In this document: positions 19,871 to 30,544 of the stretch, in pieces
How positions within the stretch are numbered: the first letter of the stretch is position 1
Layout of the letters: every line of letters starts with the position of its first letter
From: a marine bacterium B5-7
GTDB taxonomy: Bacteria; Pseudomonadota; Gammaproteobacteria; BQJM01
Direction: 5' to 3'
Length of the DNA: 64,000 bases
NCBI GenBank assembly: GCA_021604705.1
Contig: BQJM01000003.1
Coordinates: forward strand, 24,663 to 88,662
The notes under the pieces: generated by a model
What the model was told of the DNA's origin: nothing
Database searches by the model: none
The model's input: the letters and a program-made list of their open reading frames with translations, nothing else
Translations under genes and position numbers: made by a program

Positions 19871-20737
19871 ATGACAGAAAGAAAAACCGTTTATGCATTG
19901 TTAACTACCGTCACTATTTGGGCATCTGCCTTCGTCGGTGTGCGCGCGGGTTTACATAGCTACCATCCTGGCAGCATGGCCTTATTGCGCTATCTTGTCG
20001 CCTCTCTTTGTATGGCTTTTTTATTCTTTCGTCGTCCTCAACGCGCTACGGTCACTGTGCGTGACTGGGTCAATATTTTTATTCTGGGCATATTAGGCTT
20101 TGGTGTTTACAATATTGCATTAAATTATGGTGAAATCAGCGTACCTGCGGGAATTGCCAGTTTTATTGTGTGTCAAATTCCCGTCATGACAACCATCTTA
20201 GCCGTTTATTTCTTAGGTGAACGCTTACCCTGGTTGGCATGGGTAGGTATTGTTATCAGCATTGCAGGGATCACCGTCATTGCATTGGGTGAAAAAGAAG
20301 GCTTACATTTTGATAAAGGCGTTTGGTACACATTGATTGCCGCCGCGTCAGGCAGCTTATACGCAGCATTTCAGAAACCATTACTCAAAAGAATACACCC
20401 TATCGAATTTACGACCTATGCCATTTGGGCCGGCACCATCTCTTTATTAATGTATACGCCAGAAATGTTGCATGACATTCCACGTGCCTCCTTACACGAC
20501 ACAATATGGGTGATTTACATGGGTATTTTCCCTGGTGCCATTGCTTATGCCTTGTGGACTTATTCGCTATCTAAACTGCCCGCAAGCATTGCTTCAACGT
20601 ATTTGTATCTCATGCCATTAATTGCCGTTGTGATGGGATACATCATGCTAAATGAAATGCCCAACCGCATGTCACTCATCGGTGGCGTGATCGCATTGGT
20701 CGGTGCCATGGTGGTAAATTTGCGGAAGAGGAAGTAG
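19871..20737 (+). CDS. EamA-family drug/metabolite transporter
   Basis: 288 residues with ten hydrophobic helices in two EamA repeats (IWASAFVGVRAGLH in the first, AASGSLYAAFQKPLL opening the second). DMT-superfamily members of this type export amino acids or other small metabolites across the inner membrane; the substrate cannot be read here. It begins 15 bp after surA, where many relatives have pdxA and ksgA, and may be carried on the lptD-surA transcript. Confidence 0.87.
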   Translation: MTERKTVYALLTTVTIWASAFVGVRAGLHSYHPGSMALLRYLVASLCMAFLFFRRPQRATVTVRDWVNIFILGILGFGVYNIALNYGEISVPAGIASFIVCQIPVMTTILAVYFLGERLPWLAWVGIVISIAGITVIALGEKEGLHFDKGVWYTLIAAASGSLYAAFQKPLLKRIHPIEFTTYAIWAGTISLLMYTPEMLHDIPRASLHDTIWVIYMGIFPGAIAYALWTYSLSKLPASIASTYLYLMPLIAVVMGYIMLNEMPNRMSLIGGVIALVGAMVVNLRKRK

Positions 20738-20745
20738 CAGTAACA

Positions 20746-20904
20746 CTACAACTCAATATCTCTCGGCAAAGAACGATCCCGCTCAATGCTCAGTTCTTCG
20801 CCGGGCGGGAACCGCTGCCGAAAAAAATCCACGATATTCTCATCATCACACTCAACACGTTCTTCCGTTTTGTTCGTGCTTTCCTTCGGATTCGAATCCC
20901 TCAT
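20746..20904 (-). CDS. Small acidic protein of unknown function
   Basis: 52 residues from ATG 20904, which has AGAGG six bases upstream; a longer frame extends to a TTG at 20946. The product is highly charged (ERVECDDENIVDFF, then ELSIERDRSLPRDIEL) with no membrane segment and no family I recognise. The twin palindromes at 20937-20984 lie just upstream and would place it under local control. Whether it is really made is uncertain. Confidence 0.4.
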   Translation of the reverse strand: MRDSNPKESTNKTEERVECDDENIVDFFRQRFPPGEELSIERDRSLPRDIEL

Positions 20905-20936
20905 CATCCACCTCTTTGATATAAAAAACATCCCTC

Positions 20937-20984
20937 CATTAGACAAATTTGTCTAATGCTCACTGGACAAATTTGTCCAGTGAG
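20937..20984. promoter_or_regulatory. Two abutting perfect palindromes sharing GACAAATTTGTC
   Basis: A 22-bp perfect palindrome (20937-20958; arms CATTAGACAAA) is directly followed by a 26-bp perfect palindrome (20959-20984; arms CTCACTGGACAAA). Both centre on GACAAATTTGTC, with centres 24 bp apart. No U-tract follows on either strand, which argues against terminators. They lie between the gyrB 3' end and the start of the small acidic gene, and look like paired operator sites. Confidence 0.6.
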
Positions 20985-21038
20985 GCGATACTTTTAGAGT
21001 CAAAAGAACCTTAAGAAATCTTTTTGGGCGTTTTTCGA

Positions 21039-23528
<2,490 letters not shown>

Positions 23529-23593
23529 TTATATCATAAGATAGTAAGTTTGTCGGGTTGTAACTGCTTGATTTTATTGAAGAAAAACAACAA

Positions 23594-23630
23594 CCCTGCA
23601 ATTTTGCAGTGCGATTGCAAAATTGCAGGG
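23594..23630. repeat. Perfect 15-bp inverted repeat at the edge of a truncated gene
   Basis: CCCTGCAATTTTGCA (23594-23608) and its exact complement (23616-23630) with a 7-bp loop. It ends one base before the first ATG of the truncated DUF4143 gene. It may be an old operator, like the palindromes before the intact relative at 11615, or a deletion scar. No T-run follows. Confidence 0.6.
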
Positions 23631-23631
23631 C

Positions 23632-24234
23632 ATGGTCAAAGTTGGTTCCTTACACGATTTTAGACGATTCATTCAGTTGCTCGCAGCAAATGTCGCTCAA
23701 ACACTGGATTACAGCCACTATGCACGTGACATTGGTGTGTCAGTTAACACTATCAAAAGTTGGTTATCAATCCTGGAAATTTCTTATATCGTTTTTACAC
23801 TTCCAGCTTATTCATCTAATTTACGTAAACGTATCGTAAAATCACCCAAAGTTTATTTCTATGACACCGGCTTAGTTACACACTTAACCGGAATAGAAAA
23901 CATGAAACAGTTTGAGAGTAACATTATGGGTGGGACACTATTTGAAAATTATGTCATCTCAGAAATCGTGAAAAACAATTATCACCATCAACTTAACCAA
24001 CAATTTTACTTTCTGCGCACTCACGATGGCATGGAAATTGATCTTATCATCGAACACAAACAACAACGAACACTCATTGAAATTAAACGAAGCGCAACAT
24101 TTAACCCCAGCATGGTTCGTCATCTAAAAACCTTCCGGGAAGCGTCTGACCACTGTATATTGCTATACAATGGTGAAACACTACCGGAAGGGGAAACTCG
24201 CATTACTAATTACCGAGACTATCTAACCGAATAA
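23632..24234 (+). pseudogene. Truncated AAA/DUF4143 protein (C-terminal half only)
   Basis: 200 codons matching only the DUF4143 half of the family: KSWLSILEISYIVFTLPAYSSN, PKVYFYDTGLVTHLTG, GTLFENYVISEIVKN and the nuclease-like GMEIDLIIEHKQQRTLIEIK. The AAA domain with Walker A and B, present in the relative at 11615-12880, is absent, and upstream sequence shows no trace of it in any frame. The frame itself is open and has no internal stop, so a short product is possible. I call it a remnant. Confidence 0.75.
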
Positions 24235-24241
24235 CAGTTTT

Positions 24242-24709
24242 TTACTTCGTAATATCCGTTTTCTTGGTCGCCTTGCTGTAGGCTTTAAACGGCATATACA
24301 TATCCCACATACGATAAATCTTTCCATGTTTTATTTTCGCAATGAATAGCTCTCTAAACTTGCTAGGCTGACCATTCACATCACCGGCAAACCACAAGCG
24401 TGCAACCACCTTGTCACCACATGCAAAAATATCCTGGAAATCATAGGTGATTTTTGGAATTGCCTTATAAAGATTTTTGTGGATCTCAATATCATCTTGC
24501 AAAGTGATACGATAGTTGTTATCAAACATAACAGCATCTTGTGTAAAATAGTCCGGCATTTTCGATAAGTCATGCGCAGAAATAACGTGCTTAAACATCC
24601 CTTTCACTACCGCAATATTTTGTTGCGTACTACTAGCTTGTCCTGCTGCCATTACCAAGCCAGCAGCCCCCAATAAAGCGATACACAATCCTTTTTTCCA
24701 ATGTTTCAT
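24242..24709 (-). CDS. Secreted SnoaL/NTF2-like protein
   Basis: 155 residues. A signal peptide (GLCIALLGAAGLVMAAGQA) is followed by a cone-shaped NTF2-like domain (VVKGMFKHVISAHDLSKMPDYFTQDAVMFD, KVVARLWFAGDV, GKIYRMWDMYMPF) as in SnoaL-like polyketide cyclases and ester hydrolases. An exact function cannot be given; these folds bind small hydrophobic ligands. The start at 24709 has GAGGAGAAA upstream, lying at the end of the MFS gene, so the two are probably co-transcribed and under the same TetR control. Confidence 0.75.
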   Translation of the reverse strand: MKHWKKGLCIALLGAAGLVMAAGQASSTQQNIAVVKGMFKHVISAHDLSKMPDYFTQDAVMFDNNYRITLQDDIEIHKNLYKAIPKITYDFQDIFACGDKVVARLWFAGDVNGQPSKFRELFIAKIKHGKIYRMWDMYMPFKAYSKATKKTDITK

Positions 24710-24719
24710 CAGTTTCTCC

Positions 24720-25913
24720 TCAGTTTGCGCGATCAAGCGCAGGTTTTACATAAAAATAATAGACGCACCATGCCAATGCAGGACAAATGATCGTGACCCA
24801 AGCAAATGGCACTTGTGTGGTATGTGGTAAATGCGCAACGATCGCGCCAACCACAGCGCCCCCAGCAATTTGCAGCGAACTATAAAGCGCACCCGCATAG
24901 CCAGCAATGTGGCCAAATGGTGTAAATGCTGTGGCAAATACGTTTGGCCAAACCAAAGTAGCGCCCGTGTAAAAAATCATAATGGGTACAATGATGGCAT
25001 AAACATTAACACCCCAAAATAGATGGCCAGCAAGCAACATAACACCAGAAATCACCATTAACCCCCAGCCAACATTCAGCATAAAAGACATGCCTAATTT
25101 CGTCACTAATTTAGCATTCAATTGGCTCGCAATAAACATAGGAAAAGAGCTTGAAGCTAAAATAACCCAGCCAAATGCAACTGGCGTCATGTTCAATTGA
25201 TTCATTAACAGTGCAGGCGAAACGACCAGCCATGAAAAGAATGCGCCGTAAGTCAAAAAAATACAACTCACTAAGCCCATAAAAACACGGTTTGTTAACA
25301 TCATTGAAAACGTACTTAAAATAAAACGTGGTTTTAAGCGTTCTTTGTGATGATGAGCACTGGTTTCTTTTAGAAGAAAAATCACTGCCAACATAGTCAC
25401 GAAGGAGTATAGCGACAAGAAATGAAAATTAGCTCGCCATCCTAAGTAATGTTGCAAATAGCCCCCTAACATCGGTACGGCCGGCACGGCAAAAATCATA
25501 ATCATCGAAAAATAGGAACCATACTTCGCAAGCTCTTCACCTTTAAAGGTGTCACGGAAAATTGTACGCCATAGCGCACCACCGGCACCCGCACCACAAC
25601 CTTGAATTAATCGCCCAACAATCAACGCGTGAATACTTTGCGCATGAGCACACACAAACGTACCAACTAACATGATCAAGAGACCGGCAACTAAGGGGAG
25701 GCGACGGCCAACACCTTCAGACAAAGGGCCATAAATAAGCTGTGATAAACCATAACCGAGCATGTAAATTGCCATGCTGAGCTGCACTAAACTAATAGGC
25801 GCATGAAAAGCGGTGCTAATCGCAGACATAGAAGGCATATAAATATCTGACGCGGCTTGCCCCAGACATCCAATCAATATAATGTTTAAAAACAATAACT
25901 TAAGTGACTTCAT
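24720..25913 (-). CDS. Bcr/CflA-type multidrug MFS transporter
   Basis: 397 residues with 12 predicted helices. The start of the first helix (GCLGQAASDIYMPSMSAI) and LSMAIYMLGYGLSQLIYGPLSEGVGRR are typical of the drug:H+ antiporter group with Bcr and CmlA. The start at 25913 (MKSLKLLFLN) has GGGGGATGTC directly before it. The divergent tetR gene shares a 93-bp control region containing two TTGACCAA-type sites, so the exporter is probably repressed until its substrate binds TetR. Confidence 0.87.
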   Translation of the reverse strand: MKSLKLLFLNIILIGCLGQAASDIYMPSMSAISTAFHAPISLVQLSMAIYMLGYGLSQLIYGPLSEGVGRRLPLVAGLLIMLVGTFVCAHAQSIHALIVGRLIQGCGAGAGGALWRTIFRDTFKGEELAKYGSYFSMIMIFAVPAVPMLGGYLQHYLGWRANFHFLSLYSFVTMLAVIFLLKETSAHHHKERLKPRFILSTFSMMLTNRVFMGLVSCIFLTYGAFFSWLVVSPALLMNQLNMTPVAFGWVILASSSFPMFIASQLNAKLVTKLGMSFMLNVGWGLMVISGVMLLAGHLFWGVNVYAIIVPIMIFYTGATLVWPNVFATAFTPFGHIAGYAGALYSSLQIAGGAVVGAIVAHLPHTTQVPFAWVTIICPALAWCVYYFYVKPALDRAN

Positions 25914-25936
25914 GACATCCCCCATTACGGCCAACA

Positions 25937-25989
25937 TTGACCAATCAATCAATATTTGTTATCGTAACAGACATTGACCAATTGGTCAA
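25937..25989. promoter_or_regulatory. Twin TetR operators between tetR and the MFS gene
   Basis: TTGACCAATTGGTCAA at 25974-25989 is a perfect 16-bp palindrome; TTGACCAATCAATCAA at 25937-25952 is an imperfect copy 37 bp away. Both lie between the divergent start codons. The two gene starts also mirror each other: GGGGGATGTCATG occurs on both sides in opposite orientation. Confidence 0.75.
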
Positions 25990-26006
25990 CAGTTTGGGGG
26001 GATGTC

Positions 26007-26594
26007 ATGGGAAAAATGGGTTACACTAGTGCAGACAAAACGCGCCTTAGTATTTTAAAGGCAGCTAAAACACTATTCGTGAGACATGGCTATGCAGGCA
26101 CTTCGATGGCAAATGTAGCCAGCTTAGCGAAGGTCAATCGCAGCCTGATCTTTCATCATTTTAAAAACAAACTCACGCTCTGGAAAGCCACCAAACAATA
26201 CATGGTTGATAAACAAAAGCACTGCCCAGCACCATTACCGCCGATTGATTTACCCATTGAATTATTTATCCACCAAATGATAAAAAATCTCTTGGCTTAC
26301 TACAAAAAAAATCCGGCATTATTGCGCATGGTACATTGGCAACAACTAGAGGCCATCAACAATAAGAAAGAAAAACTCGCTTTTTCTTCAGGGATTGATT
26401 CATGGATAGATGCCATTAAACACTACCAGAATAGCGGGGGTATCAATTCGAAGTTAAAACCTGCACACGTGGCAACATTCATTCTAAGCGTCACCAGCAG
26501 CTATGCGCTAACCCCTAATCCTTTATTAGTTAACGATGAAGAAGCCTATATTGATTTTTGCATTCAGCAATTAATCAACGGATTATGTGTTTAA
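26007..26594 (+). CDS. TetR-family transcriptional regulator
   Basis: 195 residues. The helix-turn-helix is at about 15-60 (ILKAAKTLFVRHGYAGTSMANVASLAKVNRSLIFHHFKNK), followed by an all-helical ligand domain without recognised relatives. The start at 26007 (MGKMGYTSADK) is preceded by GGGGGGATGTC; eleven extra codons upstream overlap the operator. It should repress itself and the divergent MFS exporter. Its stop overlaps the convergent DUF4381 stop by 4 bp, a possible rearrangement junction. Confidence 0.9.
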   Translation: MGKMGYTSADKTRLSILKAAKTLFVRHGYAGTSMANVASLAKVNRSLIFHHFKNKLTLWKATKQYMVDKQKHCPAPLPPIDLPIELFIHQMIKNLLAYYKKNPALLRMVHWQQLEAINNKKEKLAFSSGIDSWIDAIKHYQNSGGINSKLKPAHVATFILSVTSSYALTPNPLLVNDEEAYIDFCIQQLINGLCV

Positions 26595-27052
26595 AAAACT
26601 GCGCCAACCCACTGCCTTACCCAATCACATTGCGTGGTTCTATCTAGCGTTGTTGTGTCGGCATAAGCCGCATCAAGTATAGCGCTGCCTATTTTTGACG
26701 ATAAATTTTTTTCCTCTGCTGTTTCCAGCACAACATGAAGCCAAGCATCTCCACTTAAGGCATCCACTTGTTTCTCTGGGTAATAATGCCGAATCAAACG
26801 CCGCATGAGTTGAGACAATTGTGCTGCCGCGTCATTGGGAGATAAATCAGAGACGGAAATTTTCTCTATTTCCACTAGCGCTTGTTTTTTTGCTGCCAAT
26901 CTTTGCTTTCGCTTAAATAATAAATGCCATGCAACGCCCCATACGATAATGATCGCGCCAAGCACTAACCACCAACCCATTGCGGGCGGCCACCAACTCA
27001 CCGCGGCAGGCTCGTGAATATCGCGTAACTGTTGTAATAGATCGGGCGTCAT
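26591..27052 (-). CDS. DUF4381 domain protein
   Basis: 153 residues with one membrane helix (MGWWLVLGAIIIVWGVAWHLLF) near the N-terminus and a cytoplasmic helical tail (AAAQLSQLMRRLIRHYYPEKQVDALSGDAWL). This family is found between DUF58 and the von Willebrand (BatA) gene in gammaproteobacterial mox/bat operons. Here it follows DUF58 by 1 bp, but the expected batA is not next to it; it lies about 13.5 kb away at 40649. Confidence 0.85.
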   Translation of the reverse strand: MTPDLLQQLRDIHEPAAVSWWPPAMGWWLVLGAIIIVWGVAWHLLFKRKQRLAAKKQALVEIEKISVSDLSPNDAAAQLSQLMRRLIRHYYPEKQVDALSGDAWLHVVLETAEEKNLSSKIGSAILDAAYADTTTLDRTTQCDWVRQWVGAVF

Positions 27053-27053
27053 C

Positions 27054-27956
27054 TTATCGTTTCCAATATCGTAATAAAGCCTGCTGCGGTAATTGCTGTG
27101 TACTTACATGCCACAAGGGCATTTTCACTTTGCGTAACAGCTCTTCTAATACTTCTTGTCTTCCCGTAAAGGCTTGTTGATACGCAGTTTTCTGAGTATT
27201 TGTTCTCGTGCCCACATGGCACACAGCCTCACCATCTGTAAAAGTATAATCACCGACTTTAGGGGGATGCACTTCAATGGGATCATACACTTGCATAAAT
27301 GTACCCTGTTTCGTGCGATTTAATTGATGCATGATCGTCTGCCAACTCGGCTTCACCGCATAGCCGTCGCTCAAAAAAATATTCTGCCCATCACCCGCAT
27401 GTAGTTGCTGAAAACGTTGTAACGCCGCACGATAAACTTTTTCACTGGTTTCTTTTGGGGTCTGCGCTGAACAGTTAGCCAAGCTTTTGAGTAACGGTAG
27501 CACCGCAGCTTCTCGTGCTTTCGCAGGAAACACTTCACAATCATTGTCATAAACGACGACAGCACCCACTTTATCTTGTCGCTGAATCGCGGACCATGCA
27601 AAAATAGCCGCTAACTCACATAAAGCTACGGATTTAAATGCACGCCGCGTTCCAAAATAAGCAGAAGGAGATAAATCAATCCACAACCACAGGGGCCTTT
27701 CTTTTTCTTCGCGGTAAACTTTGACATGTGGTGTTTGTGTACGAGCAGTGACTCGCCAATCCATGTGACGACTATCATCACCCGGCTGGTATAAACGTAC
27801 CTCATCAAAATCCATGCCACGACCGCGACGTTTTGATCGAAAAGCACCCCCGCGTAAGGCATGTGTCTCTTGATTTAAAGCTTGCGCGCCTAAATGTTTG
27901 GCGACTTCTTGCAAACGCAACAAGTCACTTAGCGTGACAAGCGTGGGGGCACTCAT
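27054..27956 (-). CDS. DUF58 family protein
   Basis: 300 residues. The family core is visible: GAFRSKRRGRGMDFDEVRLYQPGDDSRHMDWRVTART, then the VWA-like stretch LWLWIDLSPSAYFG with the DxSxS MIDAS motif. DUF58 proteins accompany MoxR ATPases and are thought to help assemble or activate envelope complexes. The start overlaps the moxR stop by 4 bp (ATGA), which indicates coupling. Confidence 0.9.
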   Translation of the reverse strand: MSAPTLVTLSDLLRLQEVAKHLGAQALNQETHALRGGAFRSKRRGRGMDFDEVRLYQPGDDSRHMDWRVTARTQTPHVKVYREEKERPLWLWIDLSPSAYFGTRRAFKSVALCELAAIFAWSAIQRQDKVGAVVVYDNDCEVFPAKAREAAVLPLLKSLANCSAQTPKETSEKVYRAALQRFQQLHAGDGQNIFLSDGYAVKPSWQTIMHQLNRTKQGTFMQVYDPIEVHPPKVGDYTFTDGEAVCHVGTRTNTQKTAYQQAFTGRQEVLEELLRKVKMPLWHVSTQQLPQQALLRYWKR

Positions 27957-28921
27957 GGCGCAGGAACAGTATTGAGTAATGCATCAATAAATTGATCGGG
28001 CGTCACGCCATCTGCTTGCGCCTCATAGGACAATAAGATGCGATGCCGTAAAACATCATGCGCTATCGCTTTCACATCTTCTGGCGTCACAAACTCTCGA
28101 CCTTGCAACCAAGCGTGGGCGCGCGCACAACGATCTAAGGCAATGGTGCCGCGAGGACTTGCACCAAAGCGCACCCAATCTTGATTAACAACGTCATAAC
28201 GCGAAGGATCGCGAGACGTTACAATCAATTGCACAATATACGTTTCAACCGCTTCTGACATATGACAATCCATCACAGCTCGTCTTGCTTCTTGAATCGC
28301 CGCTTCATTCAATAATGCAGGTGGCTGTGCCTCATGTTGAGACTCTTCTCGCACCAAACGTAAAATGTCACGCTCTACATCTGCACTGGGATAATCCACG
28401 CGCACATACATTAAAAATCGATCAAGTTGTGCTTCGGGCAGGGGATATGTGCCTTCTTGCTCAATGGGGTTTTGTGTCGCCATCACAAGAAATAATTCAG
28501 GCAAATGATGGGTTGTTGAGCCCACAGTCGTTTGTCGTTCCGCCATTGCTTCTAATAAAGCAGATTGCACTTTTGCTGGGGCACGGTTTATTTCATCAGC
28601 GAGCACAATGTTATGAAACAGCGGTCCGGCTTGAAAAGTAAAATCCCCCGTTTGCGGACGATAAACATCAGTACCGGTAATATCACCTGGCAATAAGTCC
28701 GGCGTAAATTGAATGCGATGAAATGATCCATCAATGCCATCCGCCAATGTTTTAATCGCTTTCGTTTTTGCAAGACCAGGTGCACCTTCAACGAGTAAAT
28801 GGCCATCGGCCAATAAGGCAATGAGTAAACGATCAACCAAATGCGATTGCCCCAATATGTGTTGGCTTAGTTGCTGTCGCAATGCTTGGCATTGATCTTG
28901 TATCGTGGTTGTTTCTGTCAT
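27953..28921 (-). CDS. MoxR-family AAA ATPase
   Basis: 322 residues. Walker A is GAPGLAKT, Walker B LADEINRAP, sensor 1 ATQNPIEQEGTYPLPEAQLDRF; the C-terminal lid includes GASPRGTIALDRCARAHAWLQGREFV. MoxR ATPases act as chaperones with VWA-domain partners, here DUF58 next door and probably the distant BatA/BatB. It starts 2 bp after the stop of the MFS gene upstream and is followed by DUF58 and DUF4381 with overlaps. Confidence 0.93.
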   Translation of the reverse strand: MTETTTIQDQCQALRQQLSQHILGQSHLVDRLLIALLADGHLLVEGAPGLAKTKAIKTLADGIDGSFHRIQFTPDLLPGDITGTDVYRPQTGDFTFQAGPLFHNIVLADEINRAPAKVQSALLEAMAERQTTVGSTTHHLPELFLVMATQNPIEQEGTYPLPEAQLDRFLMYVRVDYPSADVERDILRLVREESQHEAQPPALLNEAAIQEARRAVMDCHMSEAVETYIVQLIVTSRDPSRYDVVNQDWVRFGASPRGTIALDRCARAHAWLQGREFVTPEDVKAIAHDVLRHRILLSYEAQADGVTPDQFIDALLNTVPAP

Positions 28922-28923
28922 AT

Positions 28924-30135
28924 TTAACCTATTATTTCACTGGGTTTCATCCAAAGCAATGCAAGCAATGATAAAGCTACGTAAGCCACTACCATGCCCA
29001 TAAATACGCAATGTATGCCAAAATGTACCGCCATATAACCACTGATCAAAGTACCTGTCACCATCGCTGCATTTTGTAACATACCAAAAGTACCCGAAAC
29101 ACGCCCGGCATGGCTATCGGTACATTCTTTTTTTAGCGCATAGTTAAAAATAACGATACTTGTGCCTGCACCCACGCCCATCATGGTTGCCGTGCCATAT
29201 AACCAAAGTAGAGAGCCATGCAGAGGAAAGAGAACCAGACCAAGCATTGCGATACCTTGTAACAATAACCCTGGCGCATAATAAGCAGCATAGTGTTTGA
29301 TCATGACTCTACGGCTAATTAGTATAGAAATAATAGCTGCCCCGACGCCGTCACACCCTAAATAATAACCTAGGGCATTCACATGGGCTGGTAACAAATG
29401 TTTGAGATAAATAGCCAGCTGCGCATTAAACATCATGAAAAGAAAAAACCAACCCACAGAAACAAAAATGACTGGACACAATACACGATGCCGTAAAGTG
29501 AATGTGATACCTTCCAGAAAATGTTGTTTCCAGTGTGATGATTTTTCTTTTCCGTGAAGCGTAGACCTTTCAGGCACCATATCTTTAGGCAAAAATGCGA
29601 TTAACAATGCAGAAATCGAAAAGCTGATGGCATTCACCATTAAACAATCGCGTGCGGAGGCAATCAATAACAACGAAGCGCCCAAGATAGGTCCAAAGAC
29701 TTTACAGAGTTGAAACACCACAGAGCGATAACTCGATGCCTTCAACATATGCTCTGGTGAAACGATTTGTTTAGTATAAGCATTTTGCGCAGGGTTATTA
29801 AAGACACCAAAGGCTGAGCGAGCAAACAATAAAATCAATGCCACTGTCATACTCTGCGTGTAAAACAATCCTAGCGTGAGGGCAGTCGAGGCCGCATCGG
29901 TGATAAACATCACATTCCGTCGACTCATGCGATCGACGATACTGCCCGCAACCGCGCCCAGCAGCATCCCAGGCAAAAATAACATGAGCAGTAACATGCT
30001 CATCAGCATTGGGGTAGCATGAAACTCATGAACAAAAATAATCTGCAGCGCAAAGATATCAAACCAATCACCAAGGTTACCGATCCCGCTGGCGATAAAG
30101 AACTGGGTATATTGTCGATTTTTCCACAGGCTCAT
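28924..30135 (-). CDS. MFS transporter of the EntS-like (MFS_3) group
   Basis: 403 residues with 11-12 helices. Diagnostic stretches are ASGIGNLGDWFDIFALQ in the first helix, GAVAGSIVDRMSRRNVMFITD (cytoplasmic loop A motif), and ARSAFGVFNNPAQNAYTKQIV, as in siderophore or macrolide exporters of the group. The substrate is not known. The start at 30135 (MSLWKNRQY) has AAAGGA upstream; the 32 further codons read into the divergent cupin leader and are rejected. It is followed closely by moxR on the same strand. Confidence 0.87.
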   Translation of the reverse strand: MSLWKNRQYTQFFIASGIGNLGDWFDIFALQIIFVHEFHATPMLMSMLLLMLFLPGMLLGAVAGSIVDRMSRRNVMFITDAASTALTLGLFYTQSMTVALILLFARSAFGVFNNPAQNAYTKQIVSPEHMLKASSYRSVVFQLCKVFGPILGASLLLIASARDCLMVNAISFSISALLIAFLPKDMVPERSTLHGKEKSSHWKQHFLEGITFTLRHRVLCPVIFVSVGWFFLFMMFNAQLAIYLKHLLPAHVNALGYYLGCDGVGAAIISILISRRVMIKHYAAYYAPGLLLQGIAMLGLVLFPLHGSLLWLYGTATMMGVGAGTSIVIFNYALKKECTDSHAGRVSGTFGMLQNAAMVTGTLISGYMAVHFGIHCVFMGMVVAYVALSLLALLWMKPSEIIG

Positions 30136-30216
30136 AAACAAAGTCCTTTCTTTGCAGTTCGCCATTTTAGCACTATCATAAACATCTGTCCCTGCATCAT
30201 TGAGAGAAATCATACC

Positions 30217-30543
30217 ATGCCAAACACGCACAACATCTTTGCTGATTTACCCGCAGCTGCACTACCTAATGAGTTAATAGAGACACTCGTTAAAAAAAAC
30301 AATGTAAAAATAGAACGTATTGTTTCAACTGGCCAAACGACGCCGGTAGGAGAGTGGTACGCTCAAGATGCCGATGAGTTTGTGATTTTATTGCAGGGCG
30401 CAGCTGAACTTACTTTTGAGGATGAACAAACGTCGCGTTTAAATGCCGGCGACTATCTCCATATCCCAGCGCACTGCAAGCATCGCGTATCCTGGACAGA
30501 GCCGACAGAGGTGTGTGTTTGGTTGGCGGTGCACTTTAGTTAA
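30217..30543 (+). CDS. Small cupin-domain protein
   Basis: 108 residues, a single cupin barrel. Motif 1 is ADEFVILLQGAAELTFED and motif 2 is GDYLHIPAHCKHRVSWTEP, keeping two His of the metal site. Similar short cupins are common and lack an agreed substrate. ATG 30217 has GAGAG upstream. It is divergent from the MFS gene and converges with the AbiEi-Fic gene, whose stop is 2 bp away. Confidence 0.8.
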   Translation: MPNTHNIFADLPAAALPNELIETLVKKNNVKIERIVSTGQTTPVGEWYAQDADEFVILLQGAAELTFEDEQTSRLNAGDYLHIPAHCKHRVSWTEPTEVCVWLAVHFS

Positions 30544-30544
30544 A

